A stretch of 64,000 nucleotides of DNA from Sphingobacteriia bacterium (GTDB taxonomy: Bacteria > Bacteroidota > Bacteroidia > Chitinophagales > Chitinophagaceae). Positions 26,762-36,150 of the stretch are shown here, one piece after another. A model generated the notes under the pieces. That model ran no database searches. It worked only from the letters and a program-made list of their open reading frames with translations, and was not told the origin of the DNA. Numbering within the stretch: position 1 is the stretch's first letter; every line of letters starts with the position of its first letter. The position numbers and the translations under genes are program-made. Location: NCBI GenBank assembly GCA_004294135.1, contig RDZY01000012.1:1-64000 (forward strand). Reading direction: 5' to 3'.

Positions 26762-26787
26762 AATGAGATCAGTTATATAATCTCATT
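26762..26787. repeat. Inverted repeat upstream of the ClC gene
   Basis: AATGAGAT (26762-26769) and ATCTCATT (26780-26787) are perfect 8-bp arms with a 10-bp centre. They lie about 90 bp upstream of the ClC start. No T-tract follows, so an operator or structured leader is more likely than a terminator. Confidence 0.35.
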
Positions 26788-26878
26788 TACTTTACTTGAA
26801 AACACTTTGAGAAAAATTAAATAAATCTCTCAATTAACTTCTTTATCCAAACAGTTGCTTATTTTGAGCTTTACAAAT

Positions 26879-28087
26879 ATGAGTAACAGATTAAATAATT
26901 TTTCTTTTTTAACGGGACTGGTCAAGTGGTTCTTCATCATTATTATAATTGGAGTGATTGCAGGCACTAGTGCTGCATTTTTTTTAGCCTCGCTCAATTG
27001 GATAACAAAGTACCGAGAAATGCATTTATGGATGATTGCATTTCTGCCAGTAGCCGGTCTCGTTTCGGGGCTACTCTATTATTATTATGGAAAAGAATTT
27101 GCTGCCGGAAATAAACTATTAATTAATGCCATTCATGAACCCAAAGGCATTATTCCAATCTTCATGGCACCAATGATTTATATCAACACCCTAATTACCC
27201 ATTTATTTGGTGGTTCTGCTGGCAGAGAAGGAACTGCCCTACAAATAGCAGCTAGCCTTTCCGATCAATTCAGTAAGCCCCTAAACCTTTCAGTTGAAGA
27301 CAGAAAAATATTATTACTTGCAGCGGTTGCAGCAGGTTTTGGAGCAGTTTTTGGAACACCAATTGCAGGAGCAGTTTTTGCATTAGAATTTTGTCTTATC
27401 AAAAAATTTAATTCAAAAATATTTTTTGTGGTAATTGCCTCCTCCATATTGAGCAATTGCATTGCTATGCTATTAAATACCAAACATACAAGCTATCCAA
27501 TTCGTATAATTCCTTCAATAGGATTTATAGAATTGATATGGACGATTATTGCTGGTATTGCTTTTGGCGTGTGCGCAGTTTTATTCAACACCAGCATGCA
27601 AAAACTAAGTGGTTTATTTAAAAAGTATATTGTTTTCGCCCCACTGCAACCAATGATAGGAGGTTTTTTAATTGCAATTGCAGTATATTTAATAGGCACT
27701 ACAAAATATATTGGCCTTGGTATACCCACGATGGTTGCAGCGTTTACCACAACGCTACCCTATTATGACTTTATTTTGAAAATGGCTTTCACCATCCTCA
27801 CACTTGCCGCTGGATTTAAAGGAGGTGAAGCAACCCCACTTTTTTTCATTGGCGCAGCATTGGGAAATTGTTTATCGTTATTTATTCCATTGCCATTTGC
27901 GTTATTATCAGGAATGGGTTTTGTTGCTGTATTTGCAGGCGTAATGAATACCCCATTAGCCTGTGCCATCATGGCCGTGGAATTATTTGGAATTCATGCT
28001 GGTTTTTATGCTGCATTAGCCTGCCTAATTGCTTGTGGTGTAGGAAATATTTTAAGTCCACTTTTTAAACCAAATGATCCATTTTAG
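26879..28087 (+). CDS. ClC-family chloride channel or H+/Cl- antiporter
   Basis: A 402-residue membrane protein with about ten hydrophobic segments. The ClC signatures are present: GGSAGREGTALQIAA with the gating Glu of the GREGP motif, and GFGAVFGTPIAGAVFALE. It lacks C-terminal CBS domains. The lysine- and arginine-free membrane core and Glu at the gate suit either transporter or channel, and sequence alone does not decide between chloride and fluoride; the GREG motif argues against the fluoride-specific branch. The ATG at 26879 (MSNRLNNFSF) is preferred to a TTG at 26855. It is divergent from the TonB receptor. Confidence 0.88.
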   Translation: MSNRLNNFSFLTGLVKWFFIIIIIGVIAGTSAAFFLASLNWITKYREMHLWMIAFLPVAGLVSGLLYYYYGKEFAAGNKLLINAIHEPKGIIPIFMAPMIYINTLITHLFGGSAGREGTALQIAASLSDQFSKPLNLSVEDRKILLLAAVAAGFGAVFGTPIAGAVFALEFCLIKKFNSKIFFVVIASSILSNCIAMLLNTKHTSYPIRIIPSIGFIELIWTIIAGIAFGVCAVLFNTSMQKLSGLFKKYIVFAPLQPMIGGFLIAIAVYLIGTTKYIGLGIPTMVAAFTTTLPYYDFILKMAFTILTLAAGFKGGEATPLFFIGAALGNCLSLFIPLPFALLSGMGFVAVFAGVMNTPLACAIMAVELFGIHAGFYAALACLIACGVGNILSPLFKPNDPF

Positions 28088-28127
28088 CAGAAATTTTAAT
28101 TCGTAATTTTGCGTAGTAAATAATAGA

Positions 28128-29228
28128 TTAAAGATTTCCTCGGTTATCTTGTTCTCTTTCAATGGCTTCAAATAAAGCTTTGAAATTTCCTTTGCCAAAA
28201 CTTTTCGCCCCTTTCCGTTGAATAATTTCAAAAAACAAAGTAGGCCTATCCTCTACTGGCTTGGTAAATATTTGCAGTAGATACCCTTCCTCGTCTCTAT
28301 CCACCAGTATTCCCAAATCTTTTAATGGTGCCAGATCTTCATCTATTTTTCCAACACGTTCAATTAAATCATCATAATAAGTAGAAGGTACTTTTAAGAA
28401 ATCAATACCACGATTTTGCAATTCAGTTACGGTAGCAACAATATCATTTGTAGCAAGTGCTATATGTTGACAACCAGCGCCATCATAATAATCGAGGTAT
28501 TCTTCTATTTGAGATTTTTTCTTCCCTTCGGCAGGTTCATTAATGGGAAATTTCACAAACCCGTTTCCATTGCTCATCACCTTACTCATTAATGCAGAAT
28601 ATTCTGTGGAGATATCATGGTCGTCGAATGTTAAAATATTTCGAAAGCCCATGGTGTTTTCATAAAACGATACCCATTCATTCATCTGGTTCCAACCCAC
28701 ATTCCCTACACAATGATCTACGTACAATAAGCCAGTATCCTTCGGATTATAATTACTATCCCATTTCCTAAAGCCTGGCATAAAAACGCCTTTATAATTT
28801 TTTCTTTCTATAAATAAATGAACAGTATCTCCATAAGTACAAATACCGCTCATGATTAATTCGCCTTGCTCATCCTGCATGGTAATAGGATTTAAATAAG
28901 ACACGGCACCTCTTGAAGTTGTTTGTTGCCAAGAATCGGTAGCGTCTTCTACCATCAATGCCAATATTTTAACCGCATCTCCGTGTTTGTAAATATGATC
29001 TGCAATTTCATTACCACTTCGCAATGGGGTGGTAAATATAAACGTAAGCTTGTGCTGGCGCACTACATAACTGGCCTTATCTTTTACACCTGTTTCTGGC
29101 CCCGCATAAGCAAGACTTTGAAACCCAAAAGCAGTTTTATAAAAATGGGCAGCCTGCTTGGCATTACCCACATAAAATTCTACATAATCAGTACCCATTA
29201 AGGGTAGAAAATCATTGAAAGCATCCAT
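28128..29228 (-). CDS. hppD: 4-hydroxyphenylpyruvate dioxygenase
   Basis: A 366-residue non-haem iron enzyme that turns 4-hydroxyphenylpyruvate into homogentisate in tyrosine breakdown. It has two vicinal-oxygen-chelate domains. The iron ligands are visible: His in YVDHCVGNV, His in GAGCQHIALATND and Glu in TLFFEIIQRKGA. The C-terminal helix that gates the site (KGNFKALFEAIEREQ) is complete. The start at 29228 (MDAFNDFLPLMGTDYVEFYV) fits the family; an upstream ATG at 29279 would add a hydrophobic extension. The later genes of the pathway are not nearby. It ends 41 bp from the convergent ClC gene. Confidence 0.95.
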   Translation of the reverse strand: MDAFNDFLPLMGTDYVEFYVGNAKQAAHFYKTAFGFQSLAYAGPETGVKDKASYVVRQHKLTFIFTTPLRSGNEIADHIYKHGDAVKILALMVEDATDSWQQTTSRGAVSYLNPITMQDEQGELIMSGICTYGDTVHLFIERKNYKGVFMPGFRKWDSNYNPKDTGLLYVDHCVGNVGWNQMNEWVSFYENTMGFRNILTFDDHDISTEYSALMSKVMSNGNGFVKFPINEPAEGKKKSQIEEYLDYYDGAGCQHIALATNDIVATVTELQNRGIDFLKVPSTYYDDLIERVGKIDEDLAPLKDLGILVDRDEEGYLLQIFTKPVEDRPTLFFEIIQRKGAKSFGKGNFKALFEAIEREQDNRGNL

Positions 29229-29295
29229 AGATGAAAATATTTTAAATAAGAAAATAAGGTAGAAAAATGCGTGATTCAATCACTAAAAAAGTGAA

Positions 29296-29427
29296 TTAAT
29301 GAACCCCACGCATGGCGAGTGCCTCCATGAGCAAACAATAACCTGTTCGGGTATCGTTAAAGCGTTTATGTGGATAATCGGGTAGCACAAGTATAAAAAT
29401 AGTCCAATTAAACCAAGTTTTAATCAT
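29296..29427 (-). CDS. Small ORF of unknown nature, possible gene remnant
   Basis: A 43-codon frame in the 307-bp gap between hppD and purK. It starts MIKTWFNWTIFILVLPDYP and continues with an unusually protein-like stretch containing KRFNDTRTGYCLL, ending MRGVH before TAA. It has a higher G+C share than the surrounding spacer. I do not recognise it. It could be a small membrane-tethered peptide, the tail of a decayed gene, or chance. No clear promoter is seen, and it lies 67 bp upstream of hppD on the same strand. The rest of the gap shows nothing else I can name. Confidence 0.3.
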   Translation of the reverse strand: MIKTWFNWTIFILVLPDYPHKRFNDTRTGYCLLMEALAMRGVH

Positions 29428-29535
29428 TTCAGGATTTATGGTTGATTATCTTCGCTTTTTCTCCATGATTATAAAATGAGCTCTTAGCGATTTTTTGGGG
29501 CGAATGATAAAAGGCTAAAATAAAAGAGAATATAT

Positions 29536-30666
29536 ATGAAGGTAGGTATACTTGGAGGCGGTCAGTTAGGCCGCATGTTACTGCAAGCTGCGGCTAATTA
29601 CCCAGTTGACACTTATATTTTAGAAAACGATGAAAATTGTCCCTCCGCCCATCTATGTCACCATTTCACCAAAGGCGATATCACAGATTTTACTGCTGTA
29701 TATGAGTTTGGTAAATCACTTGATGCAATTACCATTGAAATAGAATCGGTAAATATAGATGCACTGGAAAAACTAGAAAAAGAAGGGGTTAAAATCTATC
29801 CCAATACCGCTGCTATACGTACCATTAAAAATAAAATTGTACAGAAACAATTTTACAAATCAAATGGAATTCCCAGTCCCGACTTCGTAGTTACCAACAA
29901 TATAGAAGAGGTAAAAAATCAAGTGGATTTTTTACCTGCTGTACACAAAATTGCGGAAGGTGGATATGATGGCAAAGGTGTTCAGGTATTAAACAACGAG
30001 CAGGATATTCACAAAGCATTTTCGGCGCCGAGTGTATTGGAAAAAAAAGTAGCCATCAAAAAAGAAATTGCTGTAATAATTGCTATGAATGATAAGGGAG
30101 AAAGCAGTATCTATCCCGCTTCTGAAATGATGGTAAACCCAGCATTAAATCTACTTGATTACCAGATTAGTCCCGCTTTACTCCCCGAAAAAATTCTGTG
30201 GGTGGTAGAAGCTATTGCCATTCAACTGGTGAAAGCACTTAAAAGTGCGGGGCTCTTTGCAGTAGAAATATTTGTTGATGAAAAGAATGAAGTATGGGTG
30301 AATGAGACCGCCCCTAGGGTTCACAATAGTGGTCACCATACCATTGAAGCCAATTATTGTAGTCAATATGATATGTTATGGCGCATTATATTGCAGTATC
30401 CATTGGGTAATACCGATCCTATTTTGCCTGCTGCCATCATCAATATTATTGGAGCAGAGGGATACAGCGGCGAAGCCATTTATGAGGGACTAGAAGAAGT
30501 GCTTAAAACAGATAATGCCTTTGTACATATCTATGGAAAAAAACACACCAAACCAGGTCGTAAAATGGGGCATATAACCATTATGCATAAAGACTATCAG
30601 GATCTAACCCATAAAGCCAATAAAATCAAGCATGGATTGAAGGTTATAGCACTTAATAAAATATAG
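29536..30666 (+). CDS. purK: 5-(carboxyamino)imidazole ribonucleotide synthase
   Basis: A 376-residue ATP-grasp enzyme of purine synthesis. It carboxylates AIR with ATP and bicarbonate to N5-CAIR. The N-terminal dinucleotide-like motif MKVGILGGGQLGRMLLQAA, the ATP-binding loop EGGYDGKGVQ and the catalytic NETAPRVHNSGHHTIEAN are all present, and the C-terminal domain ends with KPGRKMGHITIM. purE is not adjacent. It is preceded by the hppD-purK gap and ends 11 bp before the convergent DUF3078 gene. No promoter matching the consensus was found in the gap. Confidence 0.95.
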   Translation: MKVGILGGGQLGRMLLQAAANYPVDTYILENDENCPSAHLCHHFTKGDITDFTAVYEFGKSLDAITIEIESVNIDALEKLEKEGVKIYPNTAAIRTIKNKIVQKQFYKSNGIPSPDFVVTNNIEEVKNQVDFLPAVHKIAEGGYDGKGVQVLNNEQDIHKAFSAPSVLEKKVAIKKEIAVIIAMNDKGESSIYPASEMMVNPALNLLDYQISPALLPEKILWVVEAIAIQLVKALKSAGLFAVEIFVDEKNEVWVNETAPRVHNSGHHTIEANYCSQYDMLWRIILQYPLGNTDPILPAAIINIIGAEGYSGEAIYEGLEEVLKTDNAFVHIYGKKHTKPGRKMGHITIMHKDYQDLTHKANKIKHGLKVIALNKI

Positions 30667-30677
30667 TTTTATCGCAA

Positions 30678-31649
30678 TTATGGTGTTGTATTTGTAATAA
30701 CACTCCGCTTTACATTAAAAGGTTTGAGGTACCCTACTCCCACTAAACTCTTTGCCTGTAATGCGGGTGAACTTTTATTAGGGCCAAAAAGCTTTACATC
30801 ATCATCATAAATTAAATCAAGGCTATACGTTGCAGAGAAATACTTGTTTATTTTAAAAGAAAAAAGATTCGTCATGAACAAATCAAAATTCTGCGGTTTA
30901 TTTTGGTAGTTAGAGAATAAATCAATCCGACCCTTATAATTCACATTTTTTGCGATTATATTATTATAGTTTAATGTAGCGAAAGCACCTATTTGATTGA
31001 GTGAACTTGATCCTGCAGACACCCCATATACCCCCTTATCAGATAACGCCTTATTTGCCACTATAATCCATCTAGAAGTCAAGGGCGATAAGAATAATGA
31101 CAATTTTGAATCGGGTTTATAATCAAACCCTGCCGACAAAATGATATATGCAGGCGATAATAATGATGAAGTAAAATCACTTATATTATTATTAAAATTG
31201 TACCCATCAAAAAATTGCGATCGAAAGTTAAAAAGTGAGGATATATACCACTTTCCCAATGAATCCATTTTATAACCATATTTACTCAGGTAATCGGCAC
31301 GATCATCGTTTTTTCTTCCACCCAAACTGGTAGTTTGAACATAGCCAAGATTTACATCCACTGAATTATCCCAGTAGTGACGGTCTTTTTTAAAAAAGAA
31401 AAAATAATTCATATATCCATTCACGGTCATTGAGAAATTATCTCCACCAGATGCCCAGTTACTAAGTGACCCTTGTGCCAAATTAAAACTCATTAATCCA
31501 CCTCTTTTCCAGTTCCATTCCAATGTGTCATTGTCTTTTTTAATGGTTCTATTGGTCTCACTTTTTAAGACCAGCACCACATTATCCTGTGCTTTAATGA
31601 GTGATCCGGAAGTTAACATTAGCGTTAAAGCCAGAAGAATTTTATTCAT
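30678..31649 (-). CDS. DUF3078 outer-membrane protein
   Basis: A 323-residue protein with a signal peptide (MNKILLALTLMLTSGSLIKAQ). The mature part has the DUF3078 hallmarks: WKRGGLMSFNLAQGSLSNWASGGDNF, then a DNSVDVNLGYVQTTSLGG strand pair and RADYLSKYGYK. It is beta-rich and probably forms an outer-membrane barrel. The function is unknown; the family is widespread in Bacteroidota. The start at 31649 gives the signal peptide and fits the -7 box 18 nt upstream. It is divergent from miaB and convergent with purK. Confidence 0.85.
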   Translation of the reverse strand: MNKILLALTLMLTSGSLIKAQDNVVLVLKSETNRTIKKDNDTLEWNWKRGGLMSFNLAQGSLSNWASGGDNFSMTVNGYMNYFFFFKKDRHYWDNSVDVNLGYVQTTSLGGRKNDDRADYLSKYGYKMDSLGKWYISSLFNFRSQFFDGYNFNNNISDFTSSLLSPAYIILSAGFDYKPDSKLSLFLSPLTSRWIIVANKALSDKGVYGVSAGSSSLNQIGAFATLNYNNIIAKNVNYKGRIDLFSNYQNKPQNFDLFMTNLFSFKINKYFSATYSLDLIYDDDVKLFGPNKSSPALQAKSLVGVGYLKPFNVKRSVITNTTP

Positions 31650-31667
31650 TTTTATGCTTTTCGGGTA

Positions 31668-31675
31668 CAAATATA
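31668..31675 (-). promoter_or_regulatory. -7 box of the DUF3078 gene
   Basis: TATATTTG on the minus strand matches TAnnTTTG, 18 nt before the ATG at 31649. Confidence 0.5.
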
Positions 31676-31738
31676 CCGATTGGACGATATTTTCAAGGAA
31701 TAATTGCTGACAAACTGGCATAAATACCAGTAATTTTG

Positions 31739-31746
31739 TAAGTTTG
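31739..31746 (+). promoter_or_regulatory. -7 box of the miaB operon
   Basis: TAAGTTTG matches TAnnTTTG, 19 nt before the miaB ATG at 31766. It would drive miaB and the four genes behind it. No -33 TTTG at the right distance is seen. Confidence 0.5.
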
Positions 31747-31765
31747 TAATCCAAATTTTAGATGG

Positions 31766-33193
31766 ATGGAATTGGCAGCAATACTGAATAAAGAACACGA
31801 TGAAAAGCGCCAGGGCGAGGCTCTATTAACCATAAATACCGCTACAGGCAATAACAAGAAATTCTATATAGAGAGTTATGGCTGTGCTATGAATTTTTCT
31901 GATAGTGAAGTAGTGGCTGCCATATTACAAGAAGAAGGCTTTGGCTCAACATTGAATTTTGAGGAGGCAGATCTATTACTTATTAATACTTGCTCTATTC
32001 GCGAGAAAGCAGAAATGACTATTCGTAAGCGGCTAACCGAATTTAGAAAAGTCAAGCGTGCACGCCCGGGCATGTTGATAGGTATATTGGGCTGTATGGC
32101 TGAACGTTTAAAAGCGCAGCTGCTAGAAGAAGAAAAATTAGTTGATCTGGTGATTGGCCCCGACGCATACAGAACACTTCCCGCACTTATTAAAGATGCA
32201 AATGGGGGACAAAAAGGAGTGAATGTATTACTCAGCCGGGAGGAGACTTACGGAGATATTTCTCCCATTCGTTTAAACAGCAATGGCATTACTGCATTCG
32301 TATCTATTACCCGTGGTTGTAATAATATGTGTAGCTTTTGTGTAGTTCCTTTTACCCGAGGTAGGGAAAGAAGCCGCGACAGTATTTCTATCCTAAAAGA
32401 AATTAAGCAGTTGGTAGATGATGGCTATAAAGAAATTACATTATTAGGTCAAAATGTGGACAGCTATTATTGGTTGAATGAAACTACTGGAGAGCAAGTA
32501 ACTTTTGCATTGCTACTTGAACAAGCCGCTTTGGTGAGTCCCCTCCTCCGCGTTCGGTTCAGCACTTCTCATCCCAAAGACATTACCGATGATGTGCTTC
32601 ACACCATTGCTAAATATGAAAATATTTGCAAGTGCATTCATTTGCCTGTGCAAAGCGGTAATACCCGCGTACTTCAGCTTATGAACCGAACTTATACCAG
32701 AGAATGGTATATGGCAAAAATTGATAGCATTAGAACCACTCTTCCTGAATGTAGTATTACTTCTGATATGATTGCAGGATTCTGCACCGAAACAGAAGAA
32801 GAGCACAGAGATACATTAACCCTAATGGATTATAGTAATTTCGATATGAGCTATATGTATTATTACAGTGAGCGACCTGGAACTCTTGCTGCAAGGAGGT
32901 TTACGGATGATATACCCCTAGAGATTAAGAAAAAAAGATTACAAGATATTGTAGACAAACAAGGTGAGCTTTCTACTAGGAGTAATATAAATGATATTGG
33001 TAAAACCTTTAAAGTACTTATTGAAAATAATAGCAAAAGAGACCAGCATGATTGGACGGGCAGAACCAGTCAAAATAAAATTACCGTATTCCCTAAAAGC
33101 AGTGTTACTGAAAAACCAGGCGATTATGTATGGGTAAAAATTCATGATTGCACAAGGGCAACTTTGTTAGGGAAAATTGTAGATCGAATTTAA
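31766..33193 (+). CDS. miaB: tRNA-2-methylthio-N6-isopentenyladenosine synthase
   Basis: A 475-residue radical-SAM methylthiotransferase. The N-terminal domain has [27 protein letters not shown] and LGCMAER, with the three cluster cysteines; the radical SAM motif is [17 protein letters not shown], and a C-terminal TRAM domain ends with ATLLGKIVD. MiaB adds methylthio to i6A37 of tRNAs reading UNN codons. The NIREKAE-type sequence after Cys separates it from RimO. It leads a plus-strand run: the sigma-54 activator starts 16 bp later. Confidence 0.95.
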   Translation: MELAAILNKEHDEKRQGEALLTINTATGNNKKFYIESYGCAMNFSDSEVVAAILQEEGFGSTLNFEEADLLLINTCSIREKAEMTIRKRLTEFRKVKRARPGMLIGILGCMAERLKAQLLEEEKLVDLVIGPDAYRTLPALIKDANGGQKGVNVLLSREETYGDISPIRLNSNGITAFVSITRGCNNMCSFCVVPFTRGRERSRDSISILKEIKQLVDDGYKEITLLGQNVDSYYWLNETTGEQVTFALLLEQAALVSPLLRVRFSTSHPKDITDDVLHTIAKYENICKCIHLPVQSGNTRVLQLMNRTYTREWYMAKIDSIRTTLPECSITSDMIAGFCTETEEEHRDTLTLMDYSNFDMSYMYYYSERPGTLAARRFTDDIPLEIKKKRLQDIVDKQGELSTRSNINDIGKTFKVLIENNSKRDQHDWTGRTSQNKITVFPKSSVTEKPGDYVWVKIHDCTRATLLGKIVDRI

Positions 33194-33209
33194 TATTTTA
33201 ATTGACATT

Positions 33210-34496
33210 ATGGATTTACAAAGTATAAAAAATAGGTTTGGCATCATTGGTAATTCACCTGCATTAAACCATGCATTGAATACTGCTGTGCAGGTTGCTG
33301 CCACCGACTTAACCGTATTAATTGTTGGAGAAAGTGGGGTTGGTAAAGAAGTGTTTTCACAAATCATTCATTCGCTTTCTTCTAGAAAGCACAACCCATT
33401 TATTGCTGTTAATTGTGGAGCTATACCCGAAGGTACCATTGACTCTGAATTATTTGGCCACGAAAAAGGTGCTTTTACCGGTGCAGTGGATAGTAGAAAA
33501 GGCTATTTTGAAACGGTAAATGGGGGCACTATTTTCATGGATGAAATAGGGGAAATGCCATTGGGAACACAAGCCCGTTTATTGCGGGTGTTGGAGACGG
33601 GTGAATTCATTCGTGTTGGCTCTTCTAAAGTACAGAAAACAGATGTAAGGGTAATAGCAGCTACCAATAGAGAACTATTAGAGTTTACCCAAAAAGGAAG
33701 GTTTAGAGAAGATTTATATTATCGCCTAAGTACCGTACCCATAAGGGTTTCATCACTCAGAAACAGAAAAGAAGATATTCTTTTATTGTTTAGAAAATTT
33801 GCGGTGGATTTTGCTGAGCGATATAAAACATCGCCGATTCAATTGGATGAAGAAGCAAGGCAGATGTTGATCAATTATCCTTTTCCGGGTAATGTAAGGG
33901 AACTAAAAAATATTGCAGAGCAGATCTCAGTATTGAGTCCTTCTCCACAAGTAGGCGGAAAAGAAATGAATGTTTTTCTTCCCGAAAAAAGAGAGAATAG
34001 GATGCCAATGTTGTCTGGTCAACCTACAATGCATGGCGACTTTGCAAATGAGCGAGAAATTCTCTACAAACTTTTTTTTGACATGAAAAAAGATGTCACA
34101 GAACTAAAAAAAATGTTTGTAGAAATTCTACAGAATCCATCACTTGCAGGAGCAGCGGCTAACTTCACCAACGAATCTATTTTAAATGATTTCAATAGTT
34201 TAGCCGATCAAGCAAATATCAATACTGTAAATCATAACCCTGTTGTTGCATCAAACAATCATACGGGACTGATTGCGTCACAGAATAATAATGGTCACGC
34301 AGTTTTATTAAGTAATGATGATATTCATTTGCATGAAGAAGTAGAAGAATCATTGAATATCATGGATAAAGAGAAGGAACTGATTATTAAAGCATTGAAA
34401 AAACACCGTGGCAAACGCAAGGATGCTTCTATGGATTTGGGCATTAGTGAAAGAACGCTTTACCGTAAATTAAAAGAATATGATATTGATGAGTAA
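33210..34496 (+). CDS. Sigma-54-dependent transcription activator without a receiver domain
   Basis: A 428-residue AAA+ activator. The ATPase begins almost at once (about residue 10): Walker A GESGVGKE, the sigma-54 contact loop GAFTGA intact in HEKGAFTGAVDSRKGYF, Walker B GGTIFMDEIGEM, and FREDLYYRLSTVPI. A linker of about 120 residues without recognisable domain leads to a Fis-type helix-turn-helix (about 385-425, LGISERTLYRKLKEY). With no receiver or GAF domain, activity must be set by a partner, by level, or by the linker. lptE starts 8 bp before its stop, so it is in the same transcript as envelope genes. Confidence 0.92.
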   Translation: MDLQSIKNRFGIIGNSPALNHALNTAVQVAATDLTVLIVGESGVGKEVFSQIIHSLSSRKHNPFIAVNCGAIPEGTIDSELFGHEKGAFTGAVDSRKGYFETVNGGTIFMDEIGEMPLGTQARLLRVLETGEFIRVGSSKVQKTDVRVIAATNRELLEFTQKGRFREDLYYRLSTVPIRVSSLRNRKEDILLLFRKFAVDFAERYKTSPIQLDEEARQMLINYPFPGNVRELKNIAEQISVLSPSPQVGGKEMNVFLPEKRENRMPMLSGQPTMHGDFANEREILYKLFFDMKKDVTELKKMFVEILQNPSLAGAAANFTNESILNDFNSLADQANINTVNHNPVVASNNHTGLIASQNNNGHAVLLSNDDIHLHEEVEESLNIMDKEKELIIKALKKHRGKRKDASMDLGISERTLYRKLKEYDIDE

Positions 34497-35004
34497 ATTA
34501 AAAATCAGGCGTATCACCCCATACTTATTATTTATTGCCGCCATCTGCTCTAGTTGCGGTATTTATAAGTTTAATGATGCGGTAATACCTACAAATATAA
34601 AGACAGTAAAAATTGGTTTTATTGAAAATAAAGCCAGGTACGTTAATCCACAATTGAGTCCTAAACTAACGGACAAACTACTTGTAAAAATTACCAGTCA
34701 AACCAAACTTACTAGAACCAATAGCGATGAAGCTGACTATATAATTTCTGGTGCTATTACCAACTACGATCCAAGTCAAACCGTTGGAGTTTCTGCACAG
34801 CAGGCAAGTACAAATCGACTCACTGTATCGGTTCATATTACCCTTAGAAAAACGCTTGAAAATAAAATAGAAGAATTTGATGTGTCGAGAAGTTTCGATT
34901 TTTCGGCCAATCTAACCCTTCAACAAGCCGAGGGCCAGTTGCTCGATGAAGTAATTCGAAATCTAACGGATGAAATTTTTAACCGTATTTTCAATAACTG
35001 GTAA
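34489..35004 (+). CDS. lptE: LptE family lipoprotein
   Basis: A 171-residue lipoprotein with signal and lipobox ending at Cys23 (ICSSC). The mature part (GIYKFNDAVIPTNIKTVKIGFIENKA, then LTDKLLVKITSQTKLTRTNSDEADYIISGAI) matches the Bacteroidota LptE family. LptE plugs the LptD barrel and helps place lipopolysaccharide in the outer leaflet. lptD is not in the window. The ATG at 34489 overlaps the end of the activator gene by 8 bp; an ATG at 34480 is also in frame. A TPR-like gene follows after 23 bp. Confidence 0.9.
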   Translation: MSKLKIRRITPYLLFIAAICSSCGIYKFNDAVIPTNIKTVKIGFIENKARYVNPQLSPKLTDKLLVKITSQTKLTRTNSDEADYIISGAITNYDPSQTVGVSAQQASTNRLTVSVHITLRKTLENKIEEFDVSRSFDFSANLTLQQAEGQLLDEVIRNLTDEIFNRIFNNW

Positions 35005-35027
35005 TTGATCTGTATCTTTAAATACTT

Positions 35028-36149
35028 ATGAAGTTTACGCAAGAAAAAGCGCTCGCTCATTTAACTGGTAGTCCCGATTTGAACTCCCTAAAAATGGAAA
35101 CGATTGAAAAATTGGTGCATGAATACCCCTATTTTTCTCCGGGTCAGTACCTATTTGCCGCAAAGCTTAAAAAAGATGATCATCCTTTGGTTGGTAGCCA
35201 AGCCACTAAAGCCGCTTTATATTTCACCAATCCTTATTGGCTTCAATTTCAGTTGGATGCATTGGTAGATCCTGGGGTTGATCAGGCTCCAAAAAAAGAA
35301 CTTGATACCGCCTTACTTAGATCTATTCGTCAGAAAGACAAGGAATGGGATGAAATGATTAGCCTTCCTATGATTGAAGAAACCATGGAAGAGGCGGAGA
35401 AATCTTTTACCGCTCCAGTTCTTCCAAATCCAGATATTGCTGTACCTACCATAGAATCGGTGAAGGAATTAATGCGGGGAATTGATCCAATCACACAAAA
35501 AGGCACTATTATTCCGGTAATTAGAGACGAACAACCAATAACCCCAGCTCCAACACCGTCTCTGCCGCCTAAACCAGAAAATATATTCTCCCCAGTTTTT
35601 AGTGCAATAGCAGATTCAGAACCGTTGAAACCAGAAGAAGAGTATAGTGCCGAAGACAATGATAGTCACCGCGAATTACCTGACCGAGAAAAAAGTGATG
35701 CAAAAATTGCCAGTATTTTATCGGGGCAATTGGCTGCTTTTAGAAAGCCCATTGATGAGCATACCCAGCTTGAAATAGAATCTCCCAAAGAGAAACTCCA
35801 TACGATAGACTATTTTGCATCACAGGGTATACAAATTGACTTATCTACAATTCCTCAAGATAAGCTTACTACTAAGTTGCGCAGATTTACTGATTGGTTG
35901 AAAGACATGAAGAACCATAATCCGAACCCAGTAGACCTTGGAACAAGTCCCGAATCGGAGAAAGCTGCGGCCGTTAATGCATTGGTTTCCAATGAATCTA
36001 AAGAGATATTAACCGAAACAATGGCGGAAGTACTGGTAAAACAAGGTCAAATTGACAAAGCAATTCAGCTCTTTATTAAATTAAGTTTCTCTAATCCTGA
36101 AAAAACCGCTTATTTTGCGGACAAAATTCAACAATTAAAAGGTATATAG
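35028..36149 (+). CDS. TPR-like protein of the lptE-secG cluster
   Basis: A 373-residue soluble protein with no signal peptide. The first 90 residues are helical (MKFTQEKALAHLTGSPDLN, PYFSPGQYLFAAKLKK). A Pro/Glu-rich, probably disordered stretch runs from about 110 to 235. The C-terminus has a helical hairpin (ETMAEVLVKQGQIDKAIQLFIKLS, then NPEKTAYFADKI) that looks like one tetratricopeptide repeat. The function is unknown; it is a protein type I associate with this same position next to secG in Bacteroidota. It ends 1 bp before secG. Confidence 0.75.
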   Translation: MKFTQEKALAHLTGSPDLNSLKMETIEKLVHEYPYFSPGQYLFAAKLKKDDHPLVGSQATKAALYFTNPYWLQFQLDALVDPGVDQAPKKELDTALLRSIRQKDKEWDEMISLPMIEETMEEAEKSFTAPVLPNPDIAVPTIESVKELMRGIDPITQKGTIIPVIRDEQPITPAPTPSLPPKPENIFSPVFSAIADSEPLKPEEEYSAEDNDSHRELPDREKSDAKIASILSGQLAAFRKPIDEHTQLEIESPKEKLHTIDYFASQGIQIDLSTIPQDKLTTKLRRFTDWLKDMKNHNPNPVDLGTSPESEKAAAVNALVSNESKEILTETMAEVLVKQGQIDKAIQLFIKLSFSNPEKTAYFADKIQQLKGI

Positions 36150-36150
36150 T

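Noticed and set aside
29335..29365. tRNA-like GTTCGGGTATC in the hppD-purK gap
   Set aside because: It recalls a T-loop, but no acceptor stem, anticodon arm or CCA-compatible 3' end can be drawn.
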